Position numbers and translations under genes: made by a program | In this document: one piece after another, positions 36,456 to 46,141 of the stretch | How positions within the stretch are numbered: the first letter of the stretch is position 1 | Layout of the letters: each line of letters opens with the position of its first letter | Notes under the pieces: model-generated | Seen by the model: only the letters and a program-made list of their open reading frames with translations | The model's database searches: none | Told to the model about the DNA's origin: nothing | Assembly: GCF_041080835.1 (NCBI RefSeq) | Contig: NZ_CP129683.1 | Location: 1,860,001 to 1,924,000, forward strand | Direction of reading: 5' to 3' | Source: Bifidobacterium sp. WK012_4_13 | GTDB lineage: Bacteria > Actinomycetota > Actinomycetes > Actinomycetales > Bifidobacteriaceae | DNA: 64,000 nucleotides

Positions 36456-37094
36456 TCAGTCGATCACACCGTACAGTCTGTCACCGGCGTCGCCCAGGCC
36501 TGGCACGATGTATGCCTTGTCGTTCAGCTTCTCGTCAACCGCACAGACGACGACCTTGAAATCGATCGAAGGGTCGATATCGCGCTTCAGACGCTCAAGA
36601 CCTTCAGGGGCGGCGAGGATGTTGATGGCAGTGACGTCCTTCGCACCGTGCTCGGCAAGATAATGCGTCGCCGCGACGAGTGTGCCGCCTGTGGCAAGCA
36701 TCGGATCGAGAAGGAAGCACTGACGTCCCGAAAGGTCGTCTGGCAGACGATTCGCATAGGTGATGATGTCGAGTGTGCTTTCGTCCCGTTTCATGCCGAG
36801 AAAGCCTACTTCGGCGGTTGGCAGAAGACGTGTCATGCCATCGAGCATGCCCAGTCCTGCCCTGAGCACCGGCACGACCATGGGCCGTGGGGTGCTGAGT
36901 TTCTTGCCGACCATGGGAGCGACCGGCGTTTCGATGGGATATTCAGAGACACTCAGATTTCGTGTCGCCTCATAGGCTTCCAGCATGACGAGCTCACTTA
37001 CGAGCTCACGGAAGGTGTTGGATGGTGTTTTCTTATTCCTCAGGACTGTGAGCTTATGCTCAATCAGAGGATGTTCTAGTACATGGAGTTCCAT
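36456..37094 (-). CDS. upp: Uracil phosphoribosyltransferase
   Basis: A 212-residue salvage enzyme that makes UMP from uracil and PRPP. The PRPP-binding motif is LLDPMLATGGT, and the N-terminal MELHVLEHPLIEHKLTVLRNK and C-terminal GLGDAGDRLYGV are family signatures. The long upstream in-frame extension to 37316 does not look like protein, so the start is set at ATG 37094; the AGAGG just before it is unusually close, so a leaderless or short-leader message is possible. Confidence 0.96.
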   Translation of the reverse strand: MELHVLEHPLIEHKLTVLRNKKTPSNTFRELVSELVMLEAYEATRNLSVSEYPIETPVAPMVGKKLSTPRPMVVPVLRAGLGMLDGMTRLLPTAEVGFLGMKRDESTLDIITYANRLPDDLSGRQCFLLDPMLATGGTLVAATHYLAEHGAKDVTAINILAAPEGLERLKRDIDPSIDFKVVVCAVDEKLNDKAYIVPGLGDAGDRLYGVID

Positions 37095-37515
37095 ACCTCT
37101 AAGCCTAACCCTTCGGCAGTCAGAATCGCAGGTGGACGTTTGACATTGATGTGTTTCATCGGATTGTCCGCTGAAATTCCGAGTTTCTCGAAGTCGCGCA
37201 CCCATTCGAGCAAGGGCATCTCGGAGGCGAATATGAGGAAACGCCGAACCGTGAAAGCGCCTGTCGGCGCAAACGCCGCTCGCAGCGGCAACAAATGGAG
37301 CCCGGGGCTTAAACACGGTTCGACGCGGATTTCATTGTACGGCATGATTTGTTGTCGTATGTTCATAAGCGCTCTGCGAAAGGCATCGCAAAGGCCCTTT
37401 CGCATGTTCCGCAGGGACGGGCGAGTCTGCGATGGGGCAGACGGTTCGTGGCGAATCGATGCGAAATGGGTGCCAAATCCCTAGGGTGAGCCGCCAGAGA
37501 GCTCGGTGACCTTGC
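37095..37515. other. Intergenic region upstream of upp
   Basis: No gene is supported in these 420 bases. Overlapping open frames exist on both strands (for example 37076-37405 minus and 37083-37484 plus), but neither has a ribosome binding site or a recognisable protein. A GC-rich dyad lies near 37263-37290 (GCGCAAACGCCGCTCGCAGC region). The promoter of upp should be here, but I do not see a convincing one. Confidence 0.4.
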
Positions 37516-38250
37516 CTATTCGAGACTGTCCTGACGCCACAGGTGGGCCCCATGAATGAAGTCGCGGCCTGTGGTGTGCAATGCCTGCGCGGAATGCAGC
37601 GAACGCGCCAGCTGTGTTGCCAGTGCCGACCTGGACGGCGAACCTATGGCATCGGCGCTCGCCTTTTGCCGCCGTCTGCATTGCGTGCGGATTCCCAGAC
37701 TGATGACCTCGCAGAATGCACCCGCCCGCTCAAGCGCGACTGCGAAGTCGCCCTGGAATGCACCCGAAAGGATGGAATCGGCCGTATTGGCTATGTCGTT
37801 CGCTATCAGCGGCCTGTCAACGCCGACGATTGCCGATGCTGCTGTATCAACAGGTTCTCCCAAGGCCCATAGTTCACTGATGACGGCCGAATCGCGTCGC
37901 ATCCAGCTTCGGAGCGTATAGAGTCGCCATAGGATGCCAGGAAGAGAGTCGGCGTCGGCATCGCTCCACAGCTCGGCGATGATGTCGATTCCCTCGCGAT
38001 CCACGAGCGTGAGCACACGCTGCACGATTGCGGGATCCTGCGTCCGATGAACCCTGTTGAGCAGGGATGCAGCGGAGACATGGCTGATTTCGCTGACTTG
38101 CTGAGGGTCCATTCCCCCTGAGAGATGGTCGACGATGGCCTGATCGAGCTGTCCGGGGCGAGATGGCCGTTGCGAACCGGATGCAGAGAATCCTGAGCGT
38201 GATGCTCGAATGGAAGAGGAACCATAGCTTGATGAAGCTTTAGTAGACAA
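37516..38250 (-). CDS. Hypothetical protein downstream of the Nudix gene
   Basis: A 244-residue protein, mainly helical, with a Ser/Arg-rich N-terminal 35 residues that is probably disordered. It has no motif that I recognise. The middle is acidic (DREGIDIIAELWSDADADSLPG), and the C-terminal part has several Arg/Ala helices. It overlaps the 3' end of the Nudix/phosphatase gene by eleven bases, so it is probably translated from the same message. No membrane segments. Confidence 0.7.
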   Translation of the reverse strand: MSTKASSSYGSSSIRASRSGFSASGSQRPSRPGQLDQAIVDHLSGGMDPQQVSEISHVSAASLLNRVHRTQDPAIVQRVLTLVDREGIDIIAELWSDADADSLPGILWRLYTLRSWMRRDSAVISELWALGEPVDTAASAIVGVDRPLIANDIANTADSILSGAFQGDFAVALERAGAFCEVISLGIRTQCRRRQKASADAIGSPSRSALATQLARSLHSAQALHTTGRDFIHGAHLWRQDSLE

Positions 38251-39319
38251 TCGGAATCACTTTCTGTATGTCGATAACCCGCGGTCCGTCGCTTGTGTTC
38301 ACCACGCTGAGCGCAACTCCATGCCCTGTGGGGATATATGGCGATTTCATGGGAAGGCGTTTCGCCAATGCGGTGCCTATGCACAATTCACGGACGAGGT
38401 TGAAGATACCACCCAGCAGCGGTCGGTGCGTGCATACGATGGAATTCTTCCGCAAGCGTATGGATTCGGCCAGAATCTCGTTCATTGAGTCAAGGGCGTC
38501 ATGAGGCGCAATCTCGTAGCGTGATTCGGTGAGCCGCTCATCCTCGTGGATGTGCAGGTCTGACTGAAGCGCGAACGGTCGAATCGTGTCGATGCATCGC
38601 AACCATGGTGACGAAACCACGAAGGTGGGATCGAAGCATGCCAGTTCGCGGCCCAGCGCGTATGCGGCCGCTGCGCCTCGAGGCATCAGTGGACGGTCGC
38701 AATCCTTGCCGAGCCAGACCTTGCGCGATTCCGCCTTGCTGTGGCGCACGATGAAGACGATTCGAGAGCGTAGGGCGCCCTCCTGCACTCTGTCCGTGAA
38801 TTCGTCGAGAACGTCTCTGTCGGTCGAGTGGGAAAGCATGTGCCGTGCCTCATGCGGGAACACCCACCGCACGCCATCGATCTCGTTGAGATCCGGCTCA
38901 TGAACCGGGCCGAAGGTGAGCCTTCGACGCTGGCAATCCTGCTCTGGGAGCATGTGGGCAATCCAGAACGATACGCGCTTGTTGCCGGTGATGTTCCCCT
39001 TGCGGAGTTTTCCGCCCTCGCGATTCAGCGGATATTCAACCGTTCGCAGGAATGATTCCAGTGCGATGGGAATGCCGGTCTCCTCGCCGACCTCACGTAC
39101 CGCAGCGTGGTATGAGGATTCATGCTCTTCGATCTTGCCTTTCGGCCAGCTCCAGTCATCGTATTTTGGACGGTGTACCACGCATAGCTCAATCCGACCC
39201 ATCAGATCGTGCACCTGCTCGTCGCTCAACGGGAGTTTGCTGGCATCGTCAAGCGTTCGAGGCGTGCCATCGCGCCAGCGATAGACTATCGCACCAGCCG
39301 CTTCAGTCGTTTTGGACAT
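38240..39319 (-). CDS. Nudix hydrolase fused to histidine phosphatase (MutT1-like)
   Basis: A 359-residue two-domain protein. The N-terminal Nudix box is intact (GKIEEHESSYHAAVREVGEETGI, about residues 61-83). The C-terminal half is a histidine-phosphatase (phosphoglycerate mutase-like) domain, with VRHSKAE holding the phospho-accepting His and THRP the second His. This architecture matches mycobacterial MutT1, which removes 8-oxo-GTP/dGTP and cleaves diadenosine polyphosphates. It lies downstream of ppk on the same strand, separated by a long palindrome. Confidence 0.93.
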   Translation of the reverse strand: MSKTTEAAGAIVYRWRDGTPRTLDDASKLPLSDEQVHDLMGRIELCVVHRPKYDDWSWPKGKIEEHESSYHAAVREVGEETGIPIALESFLRTVEYPLNREGGKLRKGNITGNKRVSFWIAHMLPEQDCQRRRLTFGPVHEPDLNEIDGVRWVFPHEARHMLSHSTDRDVLDEFTDRVQEGALRSRIVFIVRHSKAESRKVWLGKDCDRPLMPRGAAAAYALGRELACFDPTFVVSSPWLRCIDTIRPFALQSDLHIHEDERLTESRYEIAPHDALDSMNEILAESIRLRKNSIVCTHRPLLGGIFNLVRELCIGTALAKRLPMKSPYIPTGHGVALSVVNTSDGPRVIDIQKVIPIVY

Positions 39320-39421
39320 TGATCATCGCTTTCCGGACCTGTCTTCCATCATGCTGCCGTCTGACGCGTCGGATGCCTTGCCCCTCGTTGATGGAAGTTG
39401 ACGCAGACATCCGATGCAGTG

Positions 39422-39470
39422 GCAATAAATTGCGGTTAACGGAGCTGTGCCGTTAACCGCAATTTATTGC
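39422..39470. promoter_or_regulatory. Long perfect palindrome after ppk
   Basis: A perfect 21-base inverted repeat (39422-39442 and 39450-39470) has a 7-base loop and begins directly after the ppk stop. The stem is AT-rich at its ends (GCAATAAATTGC) and contains GTTAAC. There is no T-run on either strand. It lies between ppk and the Nudix gene; a processing or stabilising hairpin or a protein-binding site is possible. Confidence 0.75.
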
Positions 39471-39471
39471 G

Positions 39472-41712
39472 TCAGTGGGTGACCCTCTTTATGCGCGTGT
39501 GCTTCTTGATGAGATATTCCTGACAGTCGACGAGCGGATTGCCCTGCTCGTCGCGCGAATGGCGAATATAGCTTCCGTCGCCCTTCATGTGCCATGATGC
39601 GGTGGTATCCGCCATCTGCAGATCGATGTATTTGATGAGCTCGTCGATTTCGTCGGGGGCAGTTATCCTCACCAGTGCCTCGACTCGACGGTCGAGATTC
39701 CTATGCATCAGATCGGCAGATCCGATCCAGACCTCCGGACCAGAAATCGGCCCTTCACCTATCTGCGGACCTTGAGAATTTGCAAATGCGAAGATTCGAC
39801 TGTGCTCAAGGAATCGTCCGAGAATCGAACGCACGCGGATGTTGTCGCTCAGTCCTGGAACCTCCGGTTTCAGGGCGCAGATACCGCGCTCGACGATGTC
39901 GATCCTCACACCAGCCTGGCTTGCGCGATACAGCGCATCGATGCATTTCTCGTCTACCAGGGAATTCACCTTGATCTTGATCCATGCGTCCTTTCCCGCC
40001 TTGGCGGCGGCCTCTTCCCTCTGAATGCGTTCGATCAGTCCTGAGCGAACGGAACGTGGGGCGACCAGCAGTCGGTGGAAGCTTGACTTCGGCGCATACC
40101 CCGATAGCTGATTGAAGAGTCGCGTCAGATCCTGTCCGACGACCGGATCGCATGTCAGGAGGCCGAGATCGGTATAGAGCCGAGCTGTCTTCGGATTGTA
40201 GTTTCCGGTTCCGATATGGCAGTAGCGGCGCAGGCCATCGGCTTCCTGACGTACTACCAGCTGCAGCTTGCAGTGGGTCTTCAGCCCGACGATGCCATAC
40301 ACGACATGCACCCCTGCTCGTTCGAGCTTGCGAGCCCAGGCGATGTTCGCCTCCTCGTCAAAGCGCGCCTTGATTTCGACGAGCGCCAGAACCTGCTTTC
40401 CTGCATGGGCGGCGTCCACGAGCGCATCGATGATCGGAGAGTTGCCAGAGGTTCGGTACAGAGTCTGCTTGATTGCCAGAACCTGCGGATCGGCTGCGGC
40501 CTGAGCCAGGAATGCCTGAACCGAGGTTGAGAACGAGTCGTATGGATGATGGAGCATGATGTCATGCTCGCGGATCGCGGCGAAGATGTCCTGTGCGCGG
40601 CTTGATTCGACCTCTGCGATCTGACGGTTGGTGCTGGGAATGAAGGGCTGATATTTGAGATCCGCCCTGTCGATGGACTGCAGTTCGAAAAGCACCGTGA
40701 AATCGAGCGGCGCTGGGACCCGATACACCTCATCGTCGCTGACGCGCAGCTGGTTTGCGAGAAGCTGCGAGAGGAAGGGCGATGTGGTATCAGAGATCTC
40801 AAGGCGGATGGGAGGGCCGAATCGACGGCGCAGCAGCTCCTTCTCCATCGCATTCAGAAGATTCTCGGCATCGTCCTCCTCGACGTCGATGTCCTCGTTT
40901 CTGGTGACCCTGAACGAGCGGGCCTCCTTGATGACCATTCCAGGGAAGAGTGATTCGAGATGGGCGATCAGAAGATTTTCCATCGTGATGAAGCCATATC
41001 GTTCCTCTTGCCCTTCCTCGTCGGTAAGGTCATCGACCGCCACCAGCCGTGGCATGTTGTCGGGAATCTTGACGCGTGCGAAATGCGACTTGCCTGACGT
41101 CGGGTTCTCGACGATGACCGCGAGGTTCAATGAGTTGCCGGAAATGTATGGGAACGGGTGCGCTGGATCGACGGCCAGTGGCGTCAGGACAGGGAATACC
41201 TGCTGACGGAAGAAGCGTGAGAGGCGCTCCTGCTCGGTTGCGGTGAGCTGATTCCAACTCAGCAGAACGATATGCTGCTCGGCGAGCTCTGGAAGGATGT
41301 GGCTGATGACGTAATGGGCGTATTCGTCCTGAAGCTTGTGCGCCTGTTCGGAGATGGATCGCAGCTGCTGACGAGGGCTCAGACCGCTTGCCGCGGTGAC
41401 CGCGATGCCAGTGGCAACGCGTCGTTTCAGACCGGCCACGCGAACCATGAAGAATTCGTCCAGGTTGCTGGCAAAGATGGCAGCGAAGTTGGCACGTTCA
41501 AGCATCGGCTGGGTGTCGTCCTGAGCGAGTTCGAACACGCGCTTGTTGAATTTCAGCCAACTGATCTCGCGGTCGAAGAAGCGATCGTCGGGCAAGGGCT
41601 CTGCTCCCTCATCCGGATTGGTTTTTCGCAACGAGCGTTCGGATTCTGCAATATGTTCCGCAATCTGGCTGCGGAGCACTGATTTCGAGGGTGCGTCAAA
41701 TATCTGGGCCAT
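39472..41712 (-). CDS. ppk: Polyphosphate kinase 1
   Basis: A 746-residue enzyme that polymerises ATP gamma-phosphate into polyphosphate. The N-terminal domain contains [17 protein letters not shown] and [18 protein letters not shown]. The autophosphorylated His lies in [24 protein letters not shown], and the second conserved His in [11 protein letters not shown]. Length is typical. It appears to be the first gene of a minus-strand group with the Nudix/phosphatase gene, a common actinobacterial pairing. Confidence 0.97.
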   Translation of the reverse strand: MAQIFDAPSKSVLRSQIAEHIAESERSLRKTNPDEGAEPLPDDRFFDREISWLKFNKRVFELAQDDTQPMLERANFAAIFASNLDEFFMVRVAGLKRRVATGIAVTAASGLSPRQQLRSISEQAHKLQDEYAHYVISHILPELAEQHIVLLSWNQLTATEQERLSRFFRQQVFPVLTPLAVDPAHPFPYISGNSLNLAVIVENPTSGKSHFARVKIPDNMPRLVAVDDLTDEEGQEERYGFITMENLLIAHLESLFPGMVIKEARSFRVTRNEDIDVEEDDAENLLNAMEKELLRRRFGPPIRLEISDTTSPFLSQLLANQLRVSDDEVYRVPAPLDFTVLFELQSIDRADLKYQPFIPSTNRQIAEVESSRAQDIFAAIREHDIMLHHPYDSFSTSVQAFLAQAAADPQVLAIKQTLYRTSGNSPIIDALVDAAHAGKQVLALVEIKARFDEEANIAWARKLERAGVHVVYGIVGLKTHCKLQLVVRQEADGLRRYCHIGTGNYNPKTARLYTDLGLLTCDPVVGQDLTRLFNQLSGYAPKSSFHRLLVAPRSVRSGLIERIQREEAAAKAGKDAWIKIKVNSLVDEKCIDALYRASQAGVRIDIVERGICALKPEVPGLSDNIRVRSILGRFLEHSRIFAFANSQGPQIGEGPISGPEVWIGSADLMHRNLDRRVEALVRITAPDEIDELIKYIDLQMADTTASWHMKGDGSYIRHSRDEQGNPLVDCQEYLIKKHTRIKRVTH

Positions 41713-41865
41713 GCCACCATCGTAGTTGATGGCTTGAGCAGCGTGGTGTCGAAGTCGTAATAATTCAAGTGGAATTCATGGAAATCTCAGGAATTTCAGG
41801 CAATCCATGCATGGCCGCGCCGTTTTTCTCCCAATCCGTCAGTCACACTCAGCCATGCAGCACAG

Positions 41866-42285
41866 TCACACCGCATGGATGGGGTGCGAAATGCGTGCGA
41901 TGATACCGTGCGTCGTGTGGGCTCTGTGCCGCGTGGTGGCCAGGATCGGGCATCCTGCACATACCAATGAATCCGGATCGGGCCTGCAGAATTGCGAACC
42001 ACACCTGCCATTGCCGAATCGAAGGATTGTCAGCTCGCCGTTCCTTTCGGAACGCTCGATGACCATGTCGACCAGGTCGAGGGGCTGATGAAGCATCTGA
42101 GCAGCCTGACGCGGGGTGGCGCCCGATTGGATCGCGCTGAGAATCCGGTCTTTGACGGAGCCTCGATTCTCCGATGTCTCATCGCGATCATGTGATGAGA
42201 CGCGATTGGACACGTGGAGCGGATTGGTCAGATGCCCGGACCCATGCGTCTTCAGGGCGCTGCCGGTTTTGCGGAAGTGGTTCAT
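41866..42285 (-). CDS. FeoC-like small protein
   Basis: A 139-residue protein whose ATG overlaps the feoB stop by four bases (ATGA). The middle part looks like a winged helix (VKDRILSAIQSGATPRQAAQMLHQPLDLVDMVIERSERNGEL), followed by C-x4-C-x8-C-x2-C (CGSQFCRPDPDSLVCAGC), similar in kind to the iron-sulfur-binding cysteines of FeoC. Position and cysteine pattern make a FeoC-type accessory or regulator of FeoB the best reading. The tail is His-rich. The frame is buried in a longer antisense-like frame, so it is easily missed. Confidence 0.75.
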   Translation of the reverse strand: MNHFRKTGSALKTHGSGHLTNPLHVSNRVSSHDRDETSENRGSVKDRILSAIQSGATPRQAAQMLHQPLDLVDMVIERSERNGELTILRFGNGRCGSQFCRPDPDSLVCAGCPILATTRHRAHTTHGIIARISHPIHAV

Positions 42286-44363
42286 AGCAGCCGTCCCAGT
42301 TGAAATACGACGACCGCGAGAACATAGGCAATGATCAGTCCCATGGCCACGGACTGCGCCGCTGCCCGTGTGCCGAACTGGCGTTTCATCTCGGCGATGG
42401 TGGCCAGGCATGGCGTATACGCCAGAACGAAGATCATGAAGGCAGCCCCGGCTGCCGCGGCATGGCCTCCGCTCGATTGTTCGAAGCTCTCGCGCACGGC
42501 TGTGCCGAGCGCCCCACGGCCTTGCGCGCTTTCCGAGACGTTGCCGGAATCGTCGATCGAATAGCTCTGGGACATTGACCCGACGACGACTTCCTTTGCG
42601 ACGAATCCGGTGATAAGGGCCGCCGAAGCGTGCATGTCCCCGAATCCTGCCGGATTGAAAAGAGCGGCGGTCCTGGAGGCGACGACCCCGTAGACGGAAT
42701 GCTCGACCGAGTCGACATGGCCGAAGCTGTTGGTCCCAGCGATGCCGGCGCTCACAGGAATGGCGGCCAGAAGCCACATGACGATCGTGGCCGAGATGAT
42801 GATGGTGCTTGCTCCTGTGATGAAGGCCCAGAGACGCAAGCATACCGACTTTGCCAGCCGGAGAGGCTTCGGAAGCTGGTATGGCGGCAGTTCCATCGCG
42901 AAGGGCTGCGCCTGCATATTGCCGAACTGGGTCTTTCTGAGCGCGAAGCCAGCGGTCAGGATGATGACGATCGAGGCGACATACATGAGGAAGATTGCAA
43001 GTCCCGCATAATTGCCGAAGAAGGCATAGGCCAGAACGACGAAAACGCTCAGCCTTGCAGAGCATGAGGTGAAGGGTATGAGCAATCCCGTCAGCAGACG
43101 CTGCCTTGAATCGGGAAGCGTGCGAGTAGATGCCAGAGCCGGCAGGTTGCATCCGAATCCGACTACCAATGGCAGGAATGCGCGTCCGTCAAGTCCGACG
43201 ATGCGCATGGCCTTGTCCATGACGAATGCGGCTCTCGAAAGATATCCCGAATCTTCGAGCAGCGAGAGAATCATGAACATGATTCCCATCGGAGGGACGA
43301 AGGTCAGGACGGTGACCGCGCCATTGAGCACGCCGTTTATCACCAGGTCATGGAACCATCCTTGAAGTGCCTGCGAACCCAGAGATACGTTGAAGACCCA
43401 GTCGATTGCATCCGTAAGCCACTGCCTCAACGTGACGTCGACGAAATCTATGCAGGGGTTGGCGAGTGTGGTGATCGATTCGAATACGAGATACATGACA
43501 GCCAGAAACACGGCAATTCCTGATACCGGGTGCAGCAGTATGCGGTCTATCCTGTCGGACATCGTGACCCTGTCAGACGAGGGATTCTGCCGTGCCAGAT
43601 CATGCATGATGTCGGCGACCCAGTCGAATCGCTCGTCCGCTGTCTCCTCGACCCAGGCGGAGACTTCCTTCTGGCCTGCCTGTGCATCTGGAACCGCGCG
43701 GACGCCTGTGGCGCGTCTTTTCTTGCCCTGCGTTCGCCGGTGTCCGTTCGGACTCGGTGTCGATGGTGTGGATAGCGCCGACTTGATTGCCTTCAGGAGG
43801 CTGGTCCTTCCCTCCGAAGTCCGGCCATCGACGCCGACAAATTCGAGATCGGGGAGTGCCATTCGCAATCCGTCCAAGGTCACAGGAGAGCCTTGCCTCT
43901 TCGCAAGATCAAGCATCGTGACGGCGACGACTATCGGACGGCCCAGATCGATGAGCTGGCTGAGAAGATACAGCGATCTTGATGGCGACAGGGCATTGAT
44001 GAAGGCTACGATCACGTCGGGAACCGCGTTTGCCTCTATTCCCATTGCCGCCTCGCATGCGACCTGCTCGTCCGGACTGATCGCCTCCAATGATGATGTT
44101 CCAGGAGTGTCGACCAGGGTCCACTCCTCTCCGAGATGTCGCAGATGGGCGGTCTCGATCATCACCGTGGTCCCTGGGGCGTTCATGACCTTTGCGTTGC
44201 CGCCCGCAAGAGCATTGAACATGGTGGATTTGCCGACGTTCGGATTTCCGACAAGCACGACATGCGGTTCCCCCGTCCTCCGAGGTGCGCTGCCATTGCT
44301 GGCAGCGTCGGAAGCGCAGGTGCACCGCGAAGCATGCCATTCATGGATGCGTTGCGTTGTCAT
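42282..44363 (-). CDS. feoB: Ferrous iron transporter FeoB
   Basis: A 693-residue iron(II) transporter. The N-terminal G domain has GNPNVGKST (G1) and DTPGTSSL (G3). The usual G4 motif NxxD reads TMLD, so the guanine-specifying Asn is replaced. The membrane part has the gate motifs LPLVVGFGCNLPALASTR and LLTGLLIPFTSCSARLSVFV, and GFVAKEVVVGSMSQ near the C-terminus. A cytosolic stretch of about 60 residues between the two domains is variable. FeoA lies 170 bases upstream, and that gap carries a GAAT/GATT tetranucleotide run near 44451-44474. Confidence 0.95.
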   Translation of the reverse strand: MTTQRIHEWHASRCTCASDAASNGSAPRRTGEPHVVLVGNPNVGKSTMFNALAGGNAKVMNAPGTTVMIETAHLRHLGEEWTLVDTPGTSSLEAISPDEQVACEAAMGIEANAVPDVIVAFINALSPSRSLYLLSQLIDLGRPIVVAVTMLDLAKRQGSPVTLDGLRMALPDLEFVGVDGRTSEGRTSLLKAIKSALSTPSTPSPNGHRRTQGKKRRATGVRAVPDAQAGQKEVSAWVEETADERFDWVADIMHDLARQNPSSDRVTMSDRIDRILLHPVSGIAVFLAVMYLVFESITTLANPCIDFVDVTLRQWLTDAIDWVFNVSLGSQALQGWFHDLVINGVLNGAVTVLTFVPPMGIMFMILSLLEDSGYLSRAAFVMDKAMRIVGLDGRAFLPLVVGFGCNLPALASTRTLPDSRQRLLTGLLIPFTSCSARLSVFVVLAYAFFGNYAGLAIFLMYVASIVIILTAGFALRKTQFGNMQAQPFAMELPPYQLPKPLRLAKSVCLRLWAFITGASTIIISATIVMWLLAAIPVSAGIAGTNSFGHVDSVEHSVYGVVASRTAALFNPAGFGDMHASAALITGFVAKEVVVGSMSQSYSIDDSGNVSESAQGRGALGTAVRESFEQSSGGHAAAAGAAFMIFVLAYTPCLATIAEMKRQFGTRAAAQSVAMGLIIAYVLAVVVFQLGRLL

Positions 44364-44533
44364 GATGATTTCCTCAGGTGTGTGGCTTGTCGACGTCTCT
44401 TTGGATTGCAGTCGCTCACCGGGCTCGGCAAGCTCGCTGCACCATGTTCTGAATGAATGAATGATTGATTGAATCCTAGAAATGCCATAATGTCATTGCA
44501 CTCCCAGACCCTCATGCGACCGGTGAGCAGCCG

Positions 44534-44761
44534 CTAGCTGGGACGAACAAGGATGTGCGTCGCCGTCGATCCGTCCACGGCGATTCGATCAAACCCATGT
44601 GACACGACGCGGCCTCCGAAGTTGGTCTTCTGAATGACCGTGATTCGCTCGTGCTCTCGGAACCCGAGCTCCTTCAGGCGAAAACGATAGTGCTCCGCGA
44701 GGTCGATCGCGCAGATTTCAATTTCCATGCCGAGTGGGCAGGTGCGCAATGTTTGGGTCAT
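44534..44761 (-). CDS. feoA: Ferrous iron transport protein FeoA
   Basis: A 75-residue SH3-like protein that modulates FeoB. Motifs are LAEHYRFRLKELGFREHERITVIQKTNFGG and the terminal GSTATHILVRPS, close to the family pattern. No Shine-Dalgarno is visible before the ATG at 44761, and a possible -10 (TATGAT, minus strand 44781-44786) would give a very short leader. A second Met (residue 12) is an alternative start. A perfect palindrome lies just upstream. Confidence 0.92.
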   Translation of the reverse strand: MTQTLRTCPLGMEIEICAIDLAEHYRFRLKELGFREHERITVIQKTNFGGRVVSHGFDRIAVDGSTATHILVRPS

Positions 44762-44767
44762 GCATTC

Positions 44768-44779
44768 GACAGTACTGTC
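44768..44779. promoter_or_regulatory. Perfect palindrome upstream of feoA
   Basis: GACAGTACTGTC, a 12-base perfect dyad, lies 7-18 bases before the feoA start and just below a possible -10 element, so it may be an operator near the transcription start. It does not match a consensus that I know for iron regulators. Confidence 0.35.
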
Positions 44780-44780
44780 A

Positions 44781-45527
44781 TCATACGGTGTTTGTAAAGG
44801 TCTGCCCTTGCGCCATGAACGGCCGCTGGGAGTTGCGTTCGATCACGAGGTCCGCCACGGTCAGATCTGCCGTGCTGAGCGCATTCTCGAGAAGCATGTG
44901 CGCGACATCCTTCGGATTCATGAAGCTGCGCTGTTTCTCGATGTCGACGTAATCCCTGCTGTCCGTATAGAAGTCGGTGTCGATGCCGCCCGGATAGAAT
45001 CCCATGACTTTCACGCTGCTTCCCTTATATGCCGCCTTGAGACTTTCGGTATATCCGCGTTCCCCCCATTTTGCGGCGCAATAGACGGATTCATGGGGAT
45101 TGCCCCGCAATGCGGCTGAGGACATCACGTTGACTATCTTGACGTCGCGTTCATGCGTGGCCTTCAGGATGGCGGTGGTCCAGGCGATCATGCCGCGAAG
45201 TCCTGTCAGGCAGCGTTCGACGTCCGCCGACGAGTAGTCTGTCGGAGACTTGAACGATGGCTGGCCGGCATTGTTGATCAGCAGGGAAACATGTCCGATT
45301 GCTTCGATCGCCGCCACTGACGAAAGCGTGAAATGGTCATCTGAGACATCTCCGACGAATCCGTGGTATCGGGAACCCAGAGAGGATGCCAGCGAAGCCA
45401 TCGCCGTGGCGTTGAAGTCGATGCCGCAGACGGTAAAGCCCCGTGCTATGAGCTCCTGCACCATTTCCAGTCCAAGACCCGCCGCTGCGCCGGTGACCAC
45501 CGCAATGGGTGCCGAATGATGTTCCAT
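44781..45527 (-). CDS. Short-chain dehydrogenase/reductase
   Basis: A 248-residue classical SDR. The NAD(P)-binding motif is TGAAAGLG, with GDVSD and NNAG. The catalytic residues are the Ser in NVMSSAA and the pair in YCAAK. Asp at the end of the second strand (CGIDFN) suggests NAD rather than NADP. GAAAGGG precedes the ATG. The substrate is unknown. It lies downstream of the Rrf2 gene on the same strand. Confidence 0.93.
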   Translation of the reverse strand: MEHHSAPIAVVTGAAAGLGLEMVQELIARGFTVCGIDFNATAMASLASSLGSRYHGFVGDVSDDHFTLSSVAAIEAIGHVSLLINNAGQPSFKSPTDYSSADVERCLTGLRGMIAWTTAILKATHERDVKIVNVMSSAALRGNPHESVYCAAKWGERGYTESLKAAYKGSSVKVMGFYPGGIDTDFYTDSRDYVDIEKQRSFMNPKDVAHMLLENALSTADLTVADLVIERNSQRPFMAQGQTFTNTV

Positions 45528-45673
45528 GGGATCCCTTTCGCCCTTGACGTGAAGCCCATCTGTGGCTGCGGTCCGACCGCATCCCTTGAGCGTTCAGACA
45601 AGTCTATATGAGCGCTTTCATGGACTCGCCATGTCTGCGATCGGAAGCCCTATGTTTCCTGGATTCGCATGGG

Positions 45674-46141
45674 TCAGAGAAAGGCGCCCACCATGTCTTG
45701 GCTGTTCGGGTCGCTGCTGATCGCGCTTGCCGATATGCTTCGAAGGATGTCCGCCAGCGTGACCTGCCTCATCGCATCCTCCGCGGCTTGCTGCAATCGA
45801 GCATATTCCTTTTCCAGAGCCTGCTGGATGTTTGCCCCAATGATGCAGCGTGGGTTGGTGTGCTCGTCGACTTCGATGAGCTTGGCCCCTCCCTGGATGC
45901 TGGTGAAGACGTCATGCAGGGTGATCTCTTCGATAGGTCTGCTCAGCGTCGGTCTCGCCTGACCGTTGACGGTGTGGATGAGATCGCTCTGTCGCAGTTT
46001 CCCCATGATCTTGCGAACATTGGTGGGATTGGTCTCTATGCTTGCGGCAAGCGCGTCGCTCGTGATCGCTTCGGTCGGGGAGAAGACGGCGATGTATGCG
46101 AGGATGTGCACCGCATCGCTGAGCTGTGTCGAATACCTCAT
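45674..46141 (-). CDS. Rrf2-family transcriptional regulator
   Basis: A 155-residue winged-helix regulator: MRYSTQLSDAVHILAYIAVF, then TSDALAASIETNPTNVRKIMGKLRQSDLI and the Rrf2-type wing and ITLHDVFTSIQGG. The three cysteines that hold an iron-sulfur cluster in IscR or NsrR are absent (a single Cys is present), so it is of the cluster-free, probably thiol- or ligand-sensing kind. The start at 46141 is supported by AAGAAGGAGAA. It is divergent from the NmrA-type oxidoreductase gene, the probable target. Confidence 0.93.
   Translation of the reverse strand: MRYSTQLSDAVHILAYIAVFSPTEAITSDALAASIETNPTNVRKIMGKLRQSDLIHTVNGQARPTLSRPIEEITLHDVFTSIQGGAKLIEVDEHTNPRCIIGANIQQALEKEYARLQQAAEDAMRQVTLADILRSISASAISSDPNSQDMVGAFL

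Noticed and set aside
37240..37330. tRNA gene
   Set aside because: A GGTTCGA string occurs, but no acceptor stem or anticodon arm can be folded around it. No other tRNA-like sequence was noticed in the window.
37076..37484. Genes in the gap upstream of upp
   Set aside because: Frames on both strands lack ribosome binding sites and recognisable protein features.
41866..43152. 428-residue minus-strand protein
   Set aside because: Its first two thirds overlap feoB in another frame. Only the last 139 residues, starting at the feoB stop, look real (FeoC-like).
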